From the NCBI GenBank assembly GCA_964374035.1, contig CAYJWY010000008.1, forward strand, positions 1-32,085: a DNA stretch of 32,085 nt, written 5' to 3'. The notes beneath the pieces are model-generated. The model saw nothing but the letters and a program-made list of their open reading frames with translations. It was not told the DNA's origin and ran no database searches. Each line of letters opens with the position of its first letter. The stretch's first letter is position 1. A program made the position numbers and the translations under genes. This DNA comes from CALRGL01 sp964374035 (GTDB lineage: Bacteria; Patescibacteriota; Patescibacteriia; UBA9934; GWF2-40-263). Below are positions 23,290 to 28,989 of this stretch, piece after piece.

Positions 23290-24063
23290 TCAGTCGAGGA
23301 AGTCGACGAGCTCGGCGATGTTCAAGGCGGCCGAACAGCCACCGGTGTCCATGGCGACGACGTAGACGTTGGCCTCGACCCGCTGATTGTCCAGCCAGAC
23401 CAAGACCGATCCGTTCAACGTCGGTGGGTTGTCGCCCTCGCACAGCCAGCGGTTGGGCCGACCGATGATGTCGTCACCGCGGACGTCCTGGTCGCCGTCG
23501 AGAAAGTACGAGGAATTGAGGCGGACCCAACCGGTCTCCTGGACGACGATGCCCTGGTCATCGAACGCTCCGTAGAGCAGTTGATTCTCCCAGAGCACTC
23601 GGGCGACGGACTGATGCCAGGTATGGCAATCCTGTGCACGCCGCACGTTCGAGCAGTAGCCGTAGGAGAAGTCCATCGCGGCGACGTCGTCGAAGGGCGC
23701 GTTGACCTGGATGGTCAACAGATGTAGCCCCGGTGCGGGGGGCGGATTTGAGGGCGGAACGGCCGCGTCGGGCTCGGGCGAGGCGGCATCGGGGAGAGCC
23801 GTCACGTCGAGCGCGGGCTCCACGTCGGACTCGGGCGCCGTGTCGGACGAATCGGCGTCGGGCTCGGGCGAGGTGGCGTCGGGCTCGCCACCGGCGCCAC
23901 CGTTGTCGGCTGGCGAGGCGGCGTCGGGCTCGGGCGCGGCGTCGGGCGAGAGGGCGTCCGGCGCCGGTCGTCGCTCGCCTCGCTCTTGAACGAGCGGGCT
24001 GGTCTCCGCGAGACACGCGGACAGTGAGCTCGCGAAAATCGCGAGCAGAACCTTCTTGTTCAT
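23290..24063 (-). CDS. Lipoprotein with PDA-rich linker and a diverged form of the shared C-terminal domain
   Basis: I take the ATG at 24063 (257 residues), which has GGAGG 6 bases upstream; the GTG at 24066 is too close to that site. The lipoprotein signal ends in SSLSAC (Cys17). Residues about 20-110 are a linker built of SPDAAPEPDA-like repeats. There is no MopE-type unit. The C-terminal ~145 residues contain WVRLNSSYFLDGDQDV, IIGRPNRWLC and GGCSAALNIA, aligning with the C-termini of the two neighbouring lipoproteins, plus an extra Cys pair (YGYCSNVRRAQDC). This shows the domain works without metal-binding units beside it. Function is unknown; a surface location is inferred. It has its own promoter and terminator. 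Confidence 0.82.
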   Translation of the reverse strand: MNKKVLLAIFASSLSACLAETSPLVQERGERRPAPDALSPDAAPEPDAASPADNGGAGGEPDATSPEPDADSSDTAPESDVEPALDVTALPDAASPEPDAAVPPSNPPPAPGLHLLTIQVNAPFDDVAAMDFSYGYCSNVRRAQDCHTWHQSVARVLWENQLLYGAFDDQGIVVQETGWVRLNSSYFLDGDQDVRGDDIIGRPNRWLCEGDNPPTLNGSVLVWLDNQRVEANVYVVAMDTGGCSAALNIAELVDFLD

Positions 24064-24069
24064 CACACA

Positions 24070-24110
24070 CCTCCACTCCTCGGTTGATTGAAATTGAATT
24101 TTGAGGAGGT
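24070..24110 (-). promoter_or_regulatory. Possible ribosome-site-masking hairpin
   Basis: In the leader RNA, ACCUCCUC (24110-24103), at the start of the transcript, can pair with GAGGAG (24081-24076) or with the GGAGG ribosome site (24074-24070). The loop is about 21 bases. Such pairing could hide the start region. Confidence 0.4.
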
Positions 24111-24113
24111 CTA

Positions 24114-24142
24114 AAAATACCCGAAATGGCCATTTCTGTCAA
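24114..24142 (-). promoter_or_regulatory. Promoter of the 257-residue lipoprotein gene
   Basis: TTGACA (24142-24137) and TATTTT (24119-24114) are separated by 17 bases. The -35 touches the T-rich tail of the preceding gene's terminator, so units are packed end to end. Confidence 0.8.
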
Positions 24143-24179
24143 GAGAAAGAAGAACGAGCGAACCTTTTGGATTCGCTCG
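24143..24179 (-). terminator. Intrinsic terminator of the 512-residue gene
   Basis: On the minus strand CGAGCGAATCC and GGTTCGCTCG pair around AAAA, followed by an imperfect T-rich tail (TTCTTCTTTC). It lies about 27 bases after the stop at 24207. Confidence 0.75.
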
Positions 24180-24206
24180 CCGTTGGCCTGTATGGCCGGA
24201 GGTGGG

Positions 24207-25745
24207 CTAGTTGGACGAGCCTGCACTTCCCCAGCCAGGCATGATAGACAACCTGAGCGTGAGGACCGGACTGCTGTCGGTCGTCGGTCGGAATCCGTCA
24301 CCGGCGCTACCAGTGTTTTCGTATCCGGCACCTGCCTGGACGTTGAAGGCCAGATGAGCCGCATCCGGGTTGGTGTTTAGAACACAGGTATAACTTAGTC
24401 CGATGAGGACCTCGCGAGACATCGCGTTGGGATCGATGACGTTACCGCCTTCGTCTGCCAGGTCGAGCTCAGCGAATGGGCCGAGCCGATGCACACCGCC
24501 GAGATTCCACTCGGCCGCGGCACCCATTCCGTACCGAATCCCGGCGTCCTGCTTGCCGTCGGGGCCCTCGTTCCACGTGGGAGCGATGCGTCCCTGGAGA
24601 TAGTAACGATCTCCGTCCAACATGTCGATGCCGATGTTGGCACCGATGTGAAGGCTCGGCGCGAAGCTTCCGCGTGCGTTGCCGAGGTTTTCGCCGGTGT
24701 CGCTCTCGATGGGAATCGACGCCTGGGACTGAATTCCCAAGCCGACGACACCCTCGAGAAGCAGGCCGGTTGAAAGTGCCATTACGTTGAGAGCTCCCCT
24801 GAGCTGCTCACTCTGATCGCCGACATCCTTACGAAGTACGGCGGTGGATTTCTCGAGTCCTTCCAGCCGCTCGTTCTGTGCTTTGTCGACGTTGGCCTGT
24901 TCGTCGAGCCGCTTGTCGGTTTCGACATCCTTCTCGCGCAGGACATTCAGGGCATCCTCGTTCTCATCGATCGCCTTGCGTTGGCCGTCGAGGCGAAGGT
25001 TGATGCCCTTGTCCGCCTCGCGCAGGGCCCTGAGCGCATCCGCGGCCACACCGGAGGCCGGCTTGGCCTTGGGCTTGGGGCGGGCGGTGCCGTGGCGGCA
25101 GGGCTGGGCGGGAGCGCAGTTCGACTGAGCCACGCAACGGCCTTGCAGAGCCGGGTCTGGTACCCAGGTCGGGTCGCGGCGTGCGGTACGCTGGTCGGCG
25201 AGGAAGGCGTCGTATTCGTCCTGACTGACGACCTCGCGCCCGTTTGTACAGTCCGTGTCGAGGAAGTGGAAGCCTCGCTTGAGCGCGAAGCGTCCAGCGG
25301 TCACGACGACCTCGCACTGGGCCGAGCCGACACTCGTGCATGCCTCGATCTCGCTCTCGAGAACTTTCATGCACCTCGCGCTCTTCGGATCGCACCCGAA
25401 GGCACGAGCCGTTGCGTCGGGCGTGTTGAAGGTCAGGTCTCCGGCGGGCAGACCACCCGCGCTACAGTCCTGATCGATCCCGTCACCCACGATCTCGCGG
25501 GCGCCGGGGTTGAGCCCGGGGTCGCTGTCGTTGCAGTCCTTGGGGCCGATGTTGGCGGTGTACGCCTCAAGGGCGTCCTTGTCGGCGGGGGCCGGGCGGG
25601 CGGGGTCGGCGACGCAGAAGCCGTCGCCGTCGTAGTCGAGGCCGTAGCGTGCACAGCCCGGGACGGGCGTGACGGTGGCGAAGCTGGTGCCGGCCACGAA
25701 CGTGGCGGCGAAGAGAGAAGACAACAGAGCGAGCGAAAGCCTCAT
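24207..25745 (-). CDS. Exported protein: MopE-type unit, coiled coil and C-terminal beta-rich, barrel-like domain
   Basis: The protein has 512 residues. A signal peptide ends near Ala24 (TSFA/TVTPV), with no lipobox. A single MopE-type unit follows (YDGDGFCVADP, then KDCNDSDPGLNPGAREIVGD, GIDQDC). Residues about 110-220 carry paired Cys residues. Residues about 225-318 are a charged heptad coiled coil (RLDGQRKAIDENEDALNVL, ETDKRLDEQANVDKAQNERL). A hydrophobic stretch (NVMALSTGLLLEGVVGLG) is next. The last ~160 residues alternate polar and non-polar residues in the manner of outer-membrane barrel strands (YYLQGRIAP, GAAAEWNLGG, LTLRLSIMPGW). A barrel would be surprising in a cell with one membrane; an extracellular beta-sandwich is the alternative. 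The ribosome site is AAGGAG. A structured leader (25768-25892) precedes it. Confidence 0.82.
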   Translation of the reverse strand: MRLSLALLSSLFAATFVAGTSFATVTPVPGCARYGLDYDGDGFCVADPARPAPADKDALEAYTANIGPKDCNDSDPGLNPGAREIVGDGIDQDCSAGGLPAGDLTFNTPDATARAFGCDPKSARCMKVLESEIEACTSVGSAQCEVVVTAGRFALKRGFHFLDTDCTNGREVVSQDEYDAFLADQRTARRDPTWVPDPALQGRCVAQSNCAPAQPCRHGTARPKPKAKPASGVAADALRALREADKGINLRLDGQRKAIDENEDALNVLREKDVETDKRLDEQANVDKAQNERLEGLEKSTAVLRKDVGDQSEQLRGALNVMALSTGLLLEGVVGLGIQSQASIPIESDTGENLGNARGSFAPSLHIGANIGIDMLDGDRYYLQGRIAPTWNEGPDGKQDAGIRYGMGAAAEWNLGGVHRLGPFAELDLADEGGNVIDPNAMSREVLIGLSYTCVLNTNPDAAHLAFNVQAGAGYENTGSAGDGFRPTTDSSPVLTLRLSIMPGWGSAGSSN

Positions 25746-25767
25746 GACAATCTCCTTCGAACGTTGT

Positions 25768-25892
25768 TGCCCTTAGGGGCGTTGGAAACTCCTACGTTTT
25801 CACGCAGGTCCACAGCGCCCCGATGGGCAGATTCATCGATTTCCGTGGAACGAACCGTTCGTGTTGCCACAAGCGGCTTGTTCCACAGAAGT
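25768..25892 (-). ncRNA. Structured leader RNA, copy B
   Basis: The layout equals that at 22916-23035. P1 (25892-25839) has ACTTCTGTGGAACAA against TTCGTTCCACGGAAAT with an inner TTGTG-GCAA-CACGA hairpin (GNRA loop). P2 (25829-25768) has TGCCC/GGGCA, then GGGGCG/CGCCCC, then CCTGCG/CGTAGG. Against copy A, U-A becomes C-G in P1 and GAACG/CGUUC becomes GGGGCG/CGCCCC in P2, so pairing is kept while sequence changes. It ends 22 bases before the ATG of the 512-residue gene. Confidence 0.65.
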
Positions 25893-25899
25893 CTTTGGT

Positions 25900-25958
25900 T
25901 GTCATCCTGAACGCAGTGAAGGATCTCTAAGAGATTCTTCGCTTCGCTCAGAATGACA
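25900..25958. repeat. TGTCATCCTGA...TCAGAATGACA palindrome
   Basis: Arms of about 28 bases (TGTCATCCTGAACGCAGTGA..., ...TTCGCTCAGAATGACA) meet at CTCTAAGAG. It belongs to the same family as 6899-6967 and 32008-32085. It lies inside the probable long leader of the 512-residue gene. Confidence 0.85.
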
Positions 25959-25985
25959 CACAAGGAGATATGACACATCTGACGT

Positions 25986-26213
25986 GGTCAGTTCGGGATG
26001 GTTGAATGAAGGCACAATTCACCGAGCCAAAGCCTGGTAACAAGATCACTGAGCTATCGCTGTATCTGTACTAATTCGATACATTCTTACTTGAAGATAG
26101 AGTCTCTGAATCCTGAAATTCGACAATCCCGAACCGACCATGTCTTTAAGTGGTTCGACATCGATAGCCAACAAGGAGGAGGTGTTGGTATCGACATCAA
26201 ACCGCTTAAAGAC
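25986..26213 (-). ncRNA. Large folded leader region with an anti-Shine-Dalgarno loop
   Basis: On the minus strand two long hairpins lie one after the other. H1 (26213-26142) pairs GTCTTTAAGCGGTTTGATG... with the matching ...CTTAAAGAC arm for about 27 pairs including G-U; its loop reads CACCTCCTCCTTG. H2 (arms 26139-26118 and 26007-25986) pairs GGTCGGTTCGGGAT... with ATCCCGAACTGACC, 20 of 22 positions, enclosing about 110 bases. It starts about 35 bases after the predicted transcript start. There is no known RNA family I can name. An open frame without an early ATG also crosses H1. Confidence 0.55.
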
Positions 26214-26254
26214 AGGTTGATTCTGTTCCGTTGTAAGGTTCTATTGAACGCGGA

Positions 26255-26283
26255 AATATAGCACGCAAGAACGATTTTGTCAA
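26255..26283 (-). promoter_or_regulatory. Strong promoter reading toward the 512-residue gene
   Basis: TTGACA (26283-26278) and TATATT (26260-26255) are separated by 17 bases. It is the only good minus-strand promoter seen upstream of 25745, so the leader would be about 500 bases and include H1, H2, the palindrome and leader RNA copy B. Confidence 0.8.
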
Positions 26284-26307
26284 GAATCCACCTCGGGATA
26301 ATCTATC

Positions 26308-26336
26308 TTGACCGAGCGTACAGCCTACGGTAAAAT
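26308..26336 (+). promoter_or_regulatory. Divergent promoter
   Basis: TTGACC (26308-26313) and TAAAAT (26331-26336) are separated by 17 bases. It lies back to back with the minus promoter at 26255-26283. No plus-strand gene follows for thousands of bases, so a short RNA is the likely product. Confidence 0.65.
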
Positions 26337-26363
26337 TCCGCCAGAAAATCTTCAAGTTAAAAT

Positions 26364-26388
26364 AAAAAAGCCCATAAAATAGGCCTTT
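26364..26388 (-). terminator. Intrinsic terminator below the four-helix-bundle gene
   Basis: On the minus strand AAAGGCC and GGGCTTT pair (one mismatch) around TATTTTAT, followed by a T run. It would stop minus-strand transcripts from 26545-27584. It also lies early in the divergent plus transcript, but there its tail is short of Ts. Confidence 0.6.
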
Positions 26389-26420
26389 CCAGTCCGTTTT
26401 GACGGCTTAGAATGAAACGA

Positions 26421-26445
26421 TCATCGCGCCTCCTCCTCGCGACGA
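26421..26445 (+). ncRNA. Hairpin with a CCTCCTCCT loop in a possible small RNA
   Basis: CGCG (26425-26428) pairs with CGCG (26438-26441), extended by T-A and outer pairs, leaving the loop CCTCCTCCT. It lies about 80 bases after the start predicted for the plus promoter at 26308-26336. No coding frame with a ribosome site is seen in this transcript, and no clear terminator follows, only ATTTTTGG at about 26474. Confidence 0.4.
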
Positions 26446-26480
26446 CACGCACATTCTAGGCTATCAGAGCGGATTTTTGG

Positions 26481-26544
26481 TTGGAAGTAATGGAAGTAGT
26501 GGTGGAAGTAATGGTGGAAGTAATAGAGGTAATGGAAGTAATGG
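26481..26544. repeat. GGAAGTAATGG degenerate tandem repeat, left flank
   Basis: Units of GGAAGTAATGG, GGAAGTAGTGG and GGTAATGG follow one another and end directly at the stop codon of the four-helix-bundle gene. The opposite flank (26906-26942) carries the same motif inverted. Confidence 0.75.
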
Positions 26545-26907
26545 TTAGGAAAGAGACTTGATGAAGGATGATAACATTTTTGAAAGACGGGTCATTTGTT
26601 GGTCAATTTTGGAAAACGACTGATTATCGATGAAATTAAGCCGCAAACAAACTTCCAACTGTGTTTGTAATTCCAACAGAGACGATCTGGATATCACTAA
26701 AAAAGATCGGAAATCTTTTCCTGTAGATCGACCCTTTCCTTCTGCAATGTTCGAAGGAATTGAAATAACAGCACGCCTCATTTGAGACTGAAGACCGTAT
26801 TTCTCTTCTTGAGGCAGACGGCCAGTAAGTTTATAGACATCCTCAACAAGCAACATCGACTCCTGCCAAATCGTGAGATCTTTATAATCAAAAGACAAAA
26901 ACACCAA
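26545..26907 (-). CDS. Four-helix-bundle (S23/IVS-like) protein
   Basis: This protein of about 117-120 residues has the family hallmarks YKDLTIWQESMLLVEDVYKL, YGLQSQMRRAVISIPSNIAEG and GRSTGKDFRSFLVISRSSLLELQTQLEV. Members were first found encoded in intervening sequences of 23S rRNA, and many stand alone; they form small oligomers and may bind nucleic acid. The start is not ATG. TTG at 26898 is best spaced (9 bases) from GGAGG at 26908-26912, while GTG 26904 and TTG 26907 lie closer. That GGAGG is part of the flanking repeat. The gene is bracketed by inverted degenerate repeats, as if it moved as a unit. It sits between a polysaccharide gene and the lipoprotein island, with no rRNA nearby. 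Confidence 0.85.
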   Translation of the reverse strand: MVFLSFDYKDLTIWQESMLLVEDVYKLTGRLPQEEKYGLQSQMRRAVISIPSNIAEGKGRSTGKDFRSFLVISRSSLLELQTQLEVCLRLNFIDNQSFSKIDQQMTRLSKMLSSFIKSLS

Positions 26908-26942
26908 CCTCCATTACTTCACATTACCTCTACTACTTCCAA
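26906..26942. repeat. CCATTACTTC...CTACTACTTCC repeat, right flank
   Basis: On the minus strand this reads GGAAGTAGTAGAGGTAATG, then TGAAGTAATGGAGG, the same motif as 26481-26544 in inverted position. Its last unit supplies the GGAGG ribosome site of the four-helix-bundle gene. Confidence 0.75.
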
Positions 26943-26951
26943 GACACCTCC

Positions 26952-27584
26952 CTATTCATGGATCAATTGATGTCGACGTCGCAAGCGCTCCGTTTGCAAA
27001 AGGACGTAAAGGACGCCTACAAATGAGCCGAGAAACAGCCCGGAAATGGCGTTTGCTGGCACATTTGGCTTGACCGGCCAGCGGCTATTGAGTGGATCGT
27101 CGACTAAGCGAACCTGGATGTTGGAGCCAGATGTATACTCGTCGACGCGGTCCGTGAGAACGAAGGCGACGGCGCGGACGATTTGTTCGGCCTGTTGGAT
27201 ATCTTGATTATAGGCGGTGATGGTAAGCAAACCTGAGCCTCTGGAAACGCTCGCGTCGATGGCCCTTCCCCATTCTCGTCGGCGCTTGTTTTGATCTTCA
27301 GGAAAACGATTCTGGTCGATGTTGAAGCCGGCTTTCATCACCTGGTCGAAAAACGTGCTGGTATAAACAATCGTCGACAAGTTATCCGCGATGCGTTCTT
27401 CCGCACGCGAGGCTGTGTAGGCATCGACCGAGGAACTCGATTGCAGAATTAACAATCGTGCGGTCGAAGAGTAACGCAACGGTTGCACAAACGTTATGAT
27501 GAGCGCGAGCACGAGACCGAGCAGTCCCATCATCAAAATCGTCTGCCATCCGCCAAATAAATCTTTCGTATGATTTGTTTGCAT
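26952..27584 (-). CDS. Wzz-like polysaccharide chain-length/export protein
   Basis: The protein has 210 residues. Membrane segments lie at about 15-33 (ILMMGLLGLVLALIITFV) and 179-198, with the intervening ~145 residues outside: VQPLRYSSTARLLILQ, then IADNLSTIVYTSTFFDQVM, then RGSGLLTITAYNQDIQQAEQIV. Before the second segment is RWPVKPNVPANA, the proline-rich motif of Wzz/YveK-type proteins. Such proteins set polymer length and help export. No tyrosine-kinase domain is fused, and none is seen nearby. It fits with the O-antigen ligase-like and glycosyltransferase genes, although these are over 13 kb away. The ATG start at 27584 lacks a clear ribosome site; a REP element lies just upstream. Confidence 0.85.
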   Translation of the reverse strand: MQTNHTKDLFGGWQTILMMGLLGLVLALIITFVQPLRYSSTARLLILQSSSSVDAYTASRAEERIADNLSTIVYTSTFFDQVMKAGFNIDQNRFPEDQNKRRREWGRAIDASVSRGSGLLTITAYNQDIQQAEQIVRAVAFVLTDRVDEYTSGSNIQVRLVDDPLNSRWPVKPNVPANAISGLFLGSFVGVLYVLLQTERLRRRHQLIHE

Positions 27585-27596
27585 AATATGAAATCT

Positions 27597-27696
27597 GTAG
27601 CCGCAGGCTTTCCTGGTCCGCCATAGCTCTTAGCGACGGCGGGAGCCTGCGCGAATTGGTTACGACTATTATACGCAGGCTAAAGCCTGCGGCTAC
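27597..27696. repeat. REP-type inverted pair with an inserted palindrome
   Basis: The left unit GTAGCCGCAGGCT...AGCCTGCGCGAAT is split at 27610-27643 by a sequence containing CCGCC...GGCGG arms (CCGCCATAGCTCTTAGCGAC). The right unit is intact and inverted (GCAGGCTAAAGCCTGCGGCTAC). The insert resembles the core of the element at 28881-28898. Confidence 0.75.
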
Positions 27697-27718
27697 CTTG
27701 CTAAAAGTATACCTCAAC

Positions 27719-28798
27719 TTATTCATCACCCAAAGTCACAGACACCTCCATCTCCTCACCTGCACGATCGACACGCAGGACAATTGCTTCACCAGGCTTC
27801 GATTGTGCGACGAGCTCATCGAGCGTTTGATCTTCGTTCAAGAGTTGTCCGTTGTATGAAAGCAAAATATCGAGCGACTTCAGTCCTGCAATTTCTGCGG
27901 ATGATTTAGGCGTGATCGATTTACGATCAGCAATGAGGGCACCGATCATTCGTGAACGACGTGTCTTTTCGTCGAGTCCCACCGTGTGGGCAATCGAGAT
28001 TGTACTCAGGCCAAGTGATGGACGTTGAACACTGCCCGTCTCCAGAAATGTACGAAACACAGGAAGAAATTTTTCTACGGGTGTGACGACAGACATATCG
28101 CCCGATGAAGAAACAACACCAACGAAGTCGCCGTTCAATGAAAAGACGAATGCCGGTTTACTCTGCGCACCTTCAAGAACAAAGGTGCGATACAACGAGT
28201 CAGATGATGTAGCAATGCCTTGCGGCGACGAAATCGAATACACACTCTTCACCTGCACAGTACTTGAACGATCGGCGACGAGGACCTGCTCGGCAACAGC
28301 AACCGCGAGGCCGGATCCAAATCCAACGATGTTGAGCGATTCAGCTTTCACTTTCAAAAAAACCATGCCAGTTTGCGGCTCTGCGATCACGTTTTCAACC
28401 GGATACACCTGATCGCCGATCGCAACAACCATGGCGGTGTAGCGCCCTTGCGTTTCTTTTGGCGCGAGAATCCATCCGTCAGACGTGAGGATCAAACCTG
28501 TCGCGAGAGCATCATCAGCGCGATAGCCCAGCGGAGGCCTCCCACTTGCAGGATAGAACGTCACAAGACTTGGTACATTGTTGTTTGTGAAACGATGAAG
28601 CGCGTCGGCTAGCGAAGATGGAAACTGTTTGGGATCAGGTTGCTTGAGCCGCAGTGGGGCCGTGAGTTTGCTGAGCTCAAGGGCGTAATCCGACAAGTAC
28701 GAAGATGTGTATGACGTCGCCAAAATACCCGCACCCGCTCCGATCAAGAGTGCGATAGTGATCGTCCAAAAGGTTGTGCTCCAAAAGTTGTCGTTCAT
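27719..28798 (-). CDS. HtrA-like membrane protein with degenerate protease domain and PDZ domain
   Basis: The protein has 359 residues: one membrane helix at about 10-30, a trypsin-like HtrA domain at about 60-250 and a PDZ domain at about 258-359 (RPSLGLSTISI, SSAEIAGLKSLDILLSYNG). The fold landmarks remain, but the active site does not. The histidine position in the usual SDGYIVTNNH is Glu115 (SDGWILAPKE). The aspartate position is Gly144 (EPQTGMVFLKV). The usual GNSGGP loop reads GAQSKPAF, so the serine is absent or misplaced. The protein is therefore probably not a protease and may act as a PDZ-dependent binding or sensing protein outside the membrane. No ribosome site is clear at the ATG. 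Confidence 0.82.
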   Translation of the reverse strand: MNDNFWSTTFWTITIALLIGAGAGILATSYTSSYLSDYALELSKLTAPLRLKQPDPKQFPSSLADALHRFTNNNVPSLVTFYPASGRPPLGYRADDALATGLILTSDGWILAPKETQGRYTAMVVAIGDQVYPVENVIAEPQTGMVFLKVKAESLNIVGFGSGLAVAVAEQVLVADRSSTVQVKSVYSISSPQGIATSSDSLYRTFVLEGAQSKPAFVFSLNGDFVGVVSSSGDMSVVTPVEKFLPVFRTFLETGSVQRPSLGLSTISIAHTVGLDEKTRRSRMIGALIADRKSITPKSSAEIAGLKSLDILLSYNGQLLNEDQTLDELVAQSKPGEAIVLRVDRAGEEMEVSVTLGDE

Positions 28799-28844
28799 AC
28801 GAATATTGCCTGTCTTCGACTCCGAGGTCGCTCAGACTCGAGGA

Positions 28845-28975
28845 GAGCCTGCTTGCCACTCGTAGCCTTGGTCACCGACGCGCCAAAGCGCTATGGCGAC
28901 GGCGCGCGAAGTGCGGTCGAAGGCGCATACCCCTTCGACCACACTTCGCCGAGGCTTCGAGTGGCAGGCAGGCTC
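28845..28975. repeat. Large palindromic intergenic element
   Basis: Outer arms GAGCCTGCTTGCCACTCG (28845-28862) and CGAGTGGCAGGCAGGCTC (28958-28975) are inverted with one mismatch. Inside are a CGCC/GGCG hairpin (28881-28898) and a longer CGAAGTGCGGTCGAAGG/CCTTCGACCACACTTCG hairpin (28907-28948). It fills the gap between two minus-strand genes and has the size of a small non-coding mobile palindrome. Confidence 0.7.
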
Positions 28976-28989
28976 AGGGAGTATGCGTC

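Noticed and set aside
22916..25892. Integron attC sites between the island genes
   Set aside because: The hairpins lack the paired RYYYAAC/GTTRRRY core sites, lie in 5' leaders, and each gene has its own promoter. No integron integrase is in the window.
26046..26240. Open frame of 64 codons on the minus strand across hairpin H1
   Set aside because: It has no ATG near its beginning and no ribosome site, and the strong self-complementarity is better explained by RNA structure. A decayed gene remains possible.
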